Positions 62,389 to 64,000 of a DNA stretch of 64,000 bases are shown here, piece after piece. Each line of letters starts with the position of its first letter. Positions within the stretch are counted from its first letter, which is position 1. The translations under genes were made by a program, and so were the position numbers. This DNA is from JAKJEP01 sp964580995. Its GTDB lineage: Bacteria; Planctomycetota; Phycisphaerae; Sedimentisphaerales; SM23-30. Location of the stretch: NCBI GenBank assembly GCA_964580995.1, contig CAZOMV010000001.1, positions 1-64,000 on the forward strand, read 5' to 3'. Under the pieces are notes generated by a model. The model did no database searches, was not told the origin of the DNA, and worked only from the letters and a program-made list of their open reading frames with translations.

Positions 62389-64000
62389 ATGCAGCAAATT
62401 GTAATTCATAGAAAAGATTTCCCTGAATCCCCCAGTGGTATCCTGCGCACGGTTTTGTCCAGTGAATCCCTGGCCGCCCTGACTCTGGCGGGTCTTCGAA
62501 AACTGCATTCTCTGGATGGTTTCCCCAAGAACCCTCTTTTTGTAATACCTCGGCAATGGCAGGGCAAACCCGTCTCGGATCAAGCCCGAATTCAATATTA
62601 CGAGCAAACGATACCTGTTATGCCGCCGGGGAGAAAGCACGGGAAAACCGGCCCCTGGCAGATCATCACCAATGGCCGTTATGTTACGGATATCGATGCC
62701 CAATGGCTTTTTGATATGGTCAATGATTTGGATGCTCCGGTGCTGGCGGTCCAGGCCGATTCGGAACTAACCGCCTTCCGGGAAAAAATACGTTTTACTT
62801 CCCAGGGTACGATCGCGGGTTTCCGCCGCTGGTATGCGGATACGGCCAAAGAATGTGCCGTGCCGGCGGATTGGCCGCCGCATTTTCTGGTGAAGGCCGA
62901 TATCCTTCCGAAATTGCTGGTGGATGGAACCCTTCCCCTGCATTTCTCCGAGGTTGTATCCCGGTGTACCGCCCAGTCCTTGCCCCTGCGCAGTATTCGG
63001 CTGGCTGGTGTTACGCTGGATCTGGAAACCGAGGAAGGTTTTCTTGCCTTGATCGATCATTACTTCAGGACTGCCTGGCCGAAAATAGCGCGGCGAATTC
63101 CCTCGCCTCCGGCAAACCAGGCAAACATAGACGATTCGGTGCGTATCTTCGGTAATGTCTGGATCGGTCAGGAGGTGTGCATTCGTCCCGGGGTCATACT
63201 CATTGGTCCGGCGGTGATTGGGGATCGGGTGGAACTGGGCGCGGGTGTTACTATCCAATCCTCCGTAGTAGGCCCCGGCCTTACGGTGCCTGAAAACTAT
63301 TTTATAAAGAACCGGGTCCTTACCCGAGATCTCCCCGTCGGGGATAAACTCTCCCCAGCTTCTCCGGTACGGGGATCCCGCCGATTTCACCTTCTCGCCC
63401 GGGCGTTTAACCAAAAAAAACGGCAGGATACCTTTCGTACCTGGCCCCGCATTTCCTATGCCGCTATCGGGAAACCCGTGCTTGATAGGGCGGCGGCCCT
63501 GCTGATCCTCCTGCTCTTTGTCCCTGTTCTTCCGTTTATAGCCCTGGCCGTGAAACTTTCCTCACCCGGGCCGGTCTTTTTCCGGCACAAGCGGCAGGGA
63601 TTGCACGGGAAAGAGTTCGGCTGCCTGAAATTCCGTACCATGATCCAGGGGGCGGACGATCTCCAGCGAAAACTCCGCAAGATCAGCCAGGTGGACGGCC
63701 CCCAGTTCAAAATAGACGATGATCCGCGGGTCAGCCCGGTCGGAAAATTTCTGCGGGATACCTATCTGGATGAGATTCCGCAATTTTTCAATGTTCTGCT
63801 GGGCCAGATGAGCCTGATCGGCCCCCGGCCCTCCCCGGTCCCGGAAAATACCTTGTGCCCACCCTGGCGCGATGCGCGGTTATCCGTGCGGCCGGGTGTC
63901 ACCGGTCTCTGGCAGATATGCCGTACCCGCCAGGACGGGCAGGATTTTCAGGAGTGGATCCATTACGATATAAAATATGTCAAAAATCTCTCCTTCCGTC
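62389..64000 (+). CDS. Hexapeptide-repeat/sugar-phosphate transferase fusion (partial at window end)
   Basis: The frame is open from the ATG at 62389 to the window edge (537 residues so far). The N-terminal 250 residues are of unknown fold with TRP/Leu-rich stretches. Residues about 260-310 are hexapeptide repeats (NVWIGQEVCIRPGVILIGPA, VIGDRVELGAGVTIQSSVVG). From about 345 on, the bacterial sugar transferase family (PF02397) begins: a hydrophobic anchor, then LSSPGPVFFRHKRQGLHGKE, LKFRTM, DDPRVSPVGKFLRDTYLDEI, PQFFNVLLGQMSLIGPRP and RPGVTGLWQICRTR. This enzyme places the first sugar phosphate on undecaprenyl phosphate. It starts 16 bp after the BY-kinase gene. The fused N-terminal half is unusual. 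Confidence 0.88.
   Translation, partial: MQQIVIHRKDFPESPSGILRTVLSSESLAALTLAGLRKLHSLDGFPKNPLFVIPRQWQGKPVSDQARIQYYEQTIPVMPPGRKHGKTGPWQIITNGRYVTDIDAQWLFDMVNDLDAPVLAVQADSELTAFREKIRFTSQGTIAGFRRWYADTAKECAVPADWPPHFLVKADILPKLLVDGTLPLHFSEVVSRCTAQSLPLRSIRLAGVTLDLETEEGFLALIDHYFRTAWPKIARRIPSPPANQANIDDSVRIFGNVWIGQEVCIRPGVILIGPAVIGDRVELGAGVTIQSSVVGPGLTVPENYFIKNRVLTRDLPVGDKLSPASPVRGSRRFHLLARAFNQKKRQDTFRTWPRISYAAIGKPVLDRAAALLILLLFVPVLPFIALAVKLSSPGPVFFRHKRQGLHGKEFGCLKFRTMIQGADDLQRKLRKISQVDGPQFKIDDDPRVSPVGKFLRDTYLDEIPQFFNVLLGQMSLIGPRPSPVPENTLCPPWRDARLSVRPGVTGLWQICRTRQDGQDFQEWIHYDIKYVKNLSFR

Overview
The window looks like a scaffolded piece (one 100-N gap) of an uncultured planctomycete, most probably of the Phycisphaerae/Sedimentisphaerales type. 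The basis is the PEP-CTERM tails of the form IPAPGAILLGSIG plus a helix plus WLRRRRSL, a dockerin-like tail on a secreted LRR protein, a DUF2339/DUF3999 pair, an exosortase, and a Gsp cluster with a PilM-like GspL. This taxonomy is inferred from family resemblance only. No rRNA, tRNA or CRISPR array was seen.

Layout. 1-8.5 kb: a membrane glycosyltransferase, a YjbQ-type protein, the DUF2339/DUF3999 pair, a fucose-isomerase-like protein and a small CxxC protein. This block is bracketed by two inverted copies of a 51-bp repeat and carries two copies of an 89-bp repeat with terminal inverted repeats. 8.8-14.1 kb: envelope proteins, namely an LRR protein with a dockerin-like tail, four PEP-CTERM proteins on the minus strand, and a frameshifted membrane protein with an internal PEP-CTERM-like segment. 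14.7-25.3 kb: a type II secretion operon gspC-D-E-F-G-I-J-K-L-M. 25.3-32.8 kb: one giant repeat-rich surface protein, convergent to the Gsp operon and interrupted by the scaffold gap. 32.8-40.1 kb: an unusual zone of short degenerate intergenic repeat words around an EpsI-like gene, a two-member unknown gene family, a flippase and a pyruvyl transferase. 40-53.3 kb: an A+T-rich polysaccharide cluster (flippase, polymerase-like protein, glycosyltransferases, FemAB/GNAT and CatB acetyltransferases, deacetylase, CapK-like ligase, Alg13/Alg14 pair, UDP-GlcNAc 2-epimerase). 53.3-57.7 kb: a compact module of a divergently transcribed XRE/S24-like repressor and four minus-strand genes (Fe-S RecB/Cas4-like nuclease, two unknowns, HNH nuclease). 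57.9-64 kb: an operon with an exosortase fused to a nucleotidyltransferase/hexapeptide-repeat domain, a BY-kinase/chain-length regulator, and a hexapeptide-repeat/sugar-phosphate transferase fusion cut by the window end.

How it fits together: the exosortase and EpsI belong to the known PEP-CTERM/exosortase system, which often accompanies exopolysaccharide genes. The PEP-CTERM proteins at 9.8-13.1 kb are plausible substrates, and the 36-53 and 58-64 kb genes would make the polysaccharide. The giant protein ends in a different Gly-rich/Cys/helix/basic tail and sits beside the Gsp operon, so two surface-sorting routes may coexist. The strongest candidates for something undescribed are the repressor/nuclease module with its operator-like site, the exosortase fusion, the two PEP-CTERM proteins with thioester-like Cys and Gln motifs, an interlocked pseudoknot-like leader upstream of the LRR gene, and the repeat words that reach into coding sequence.
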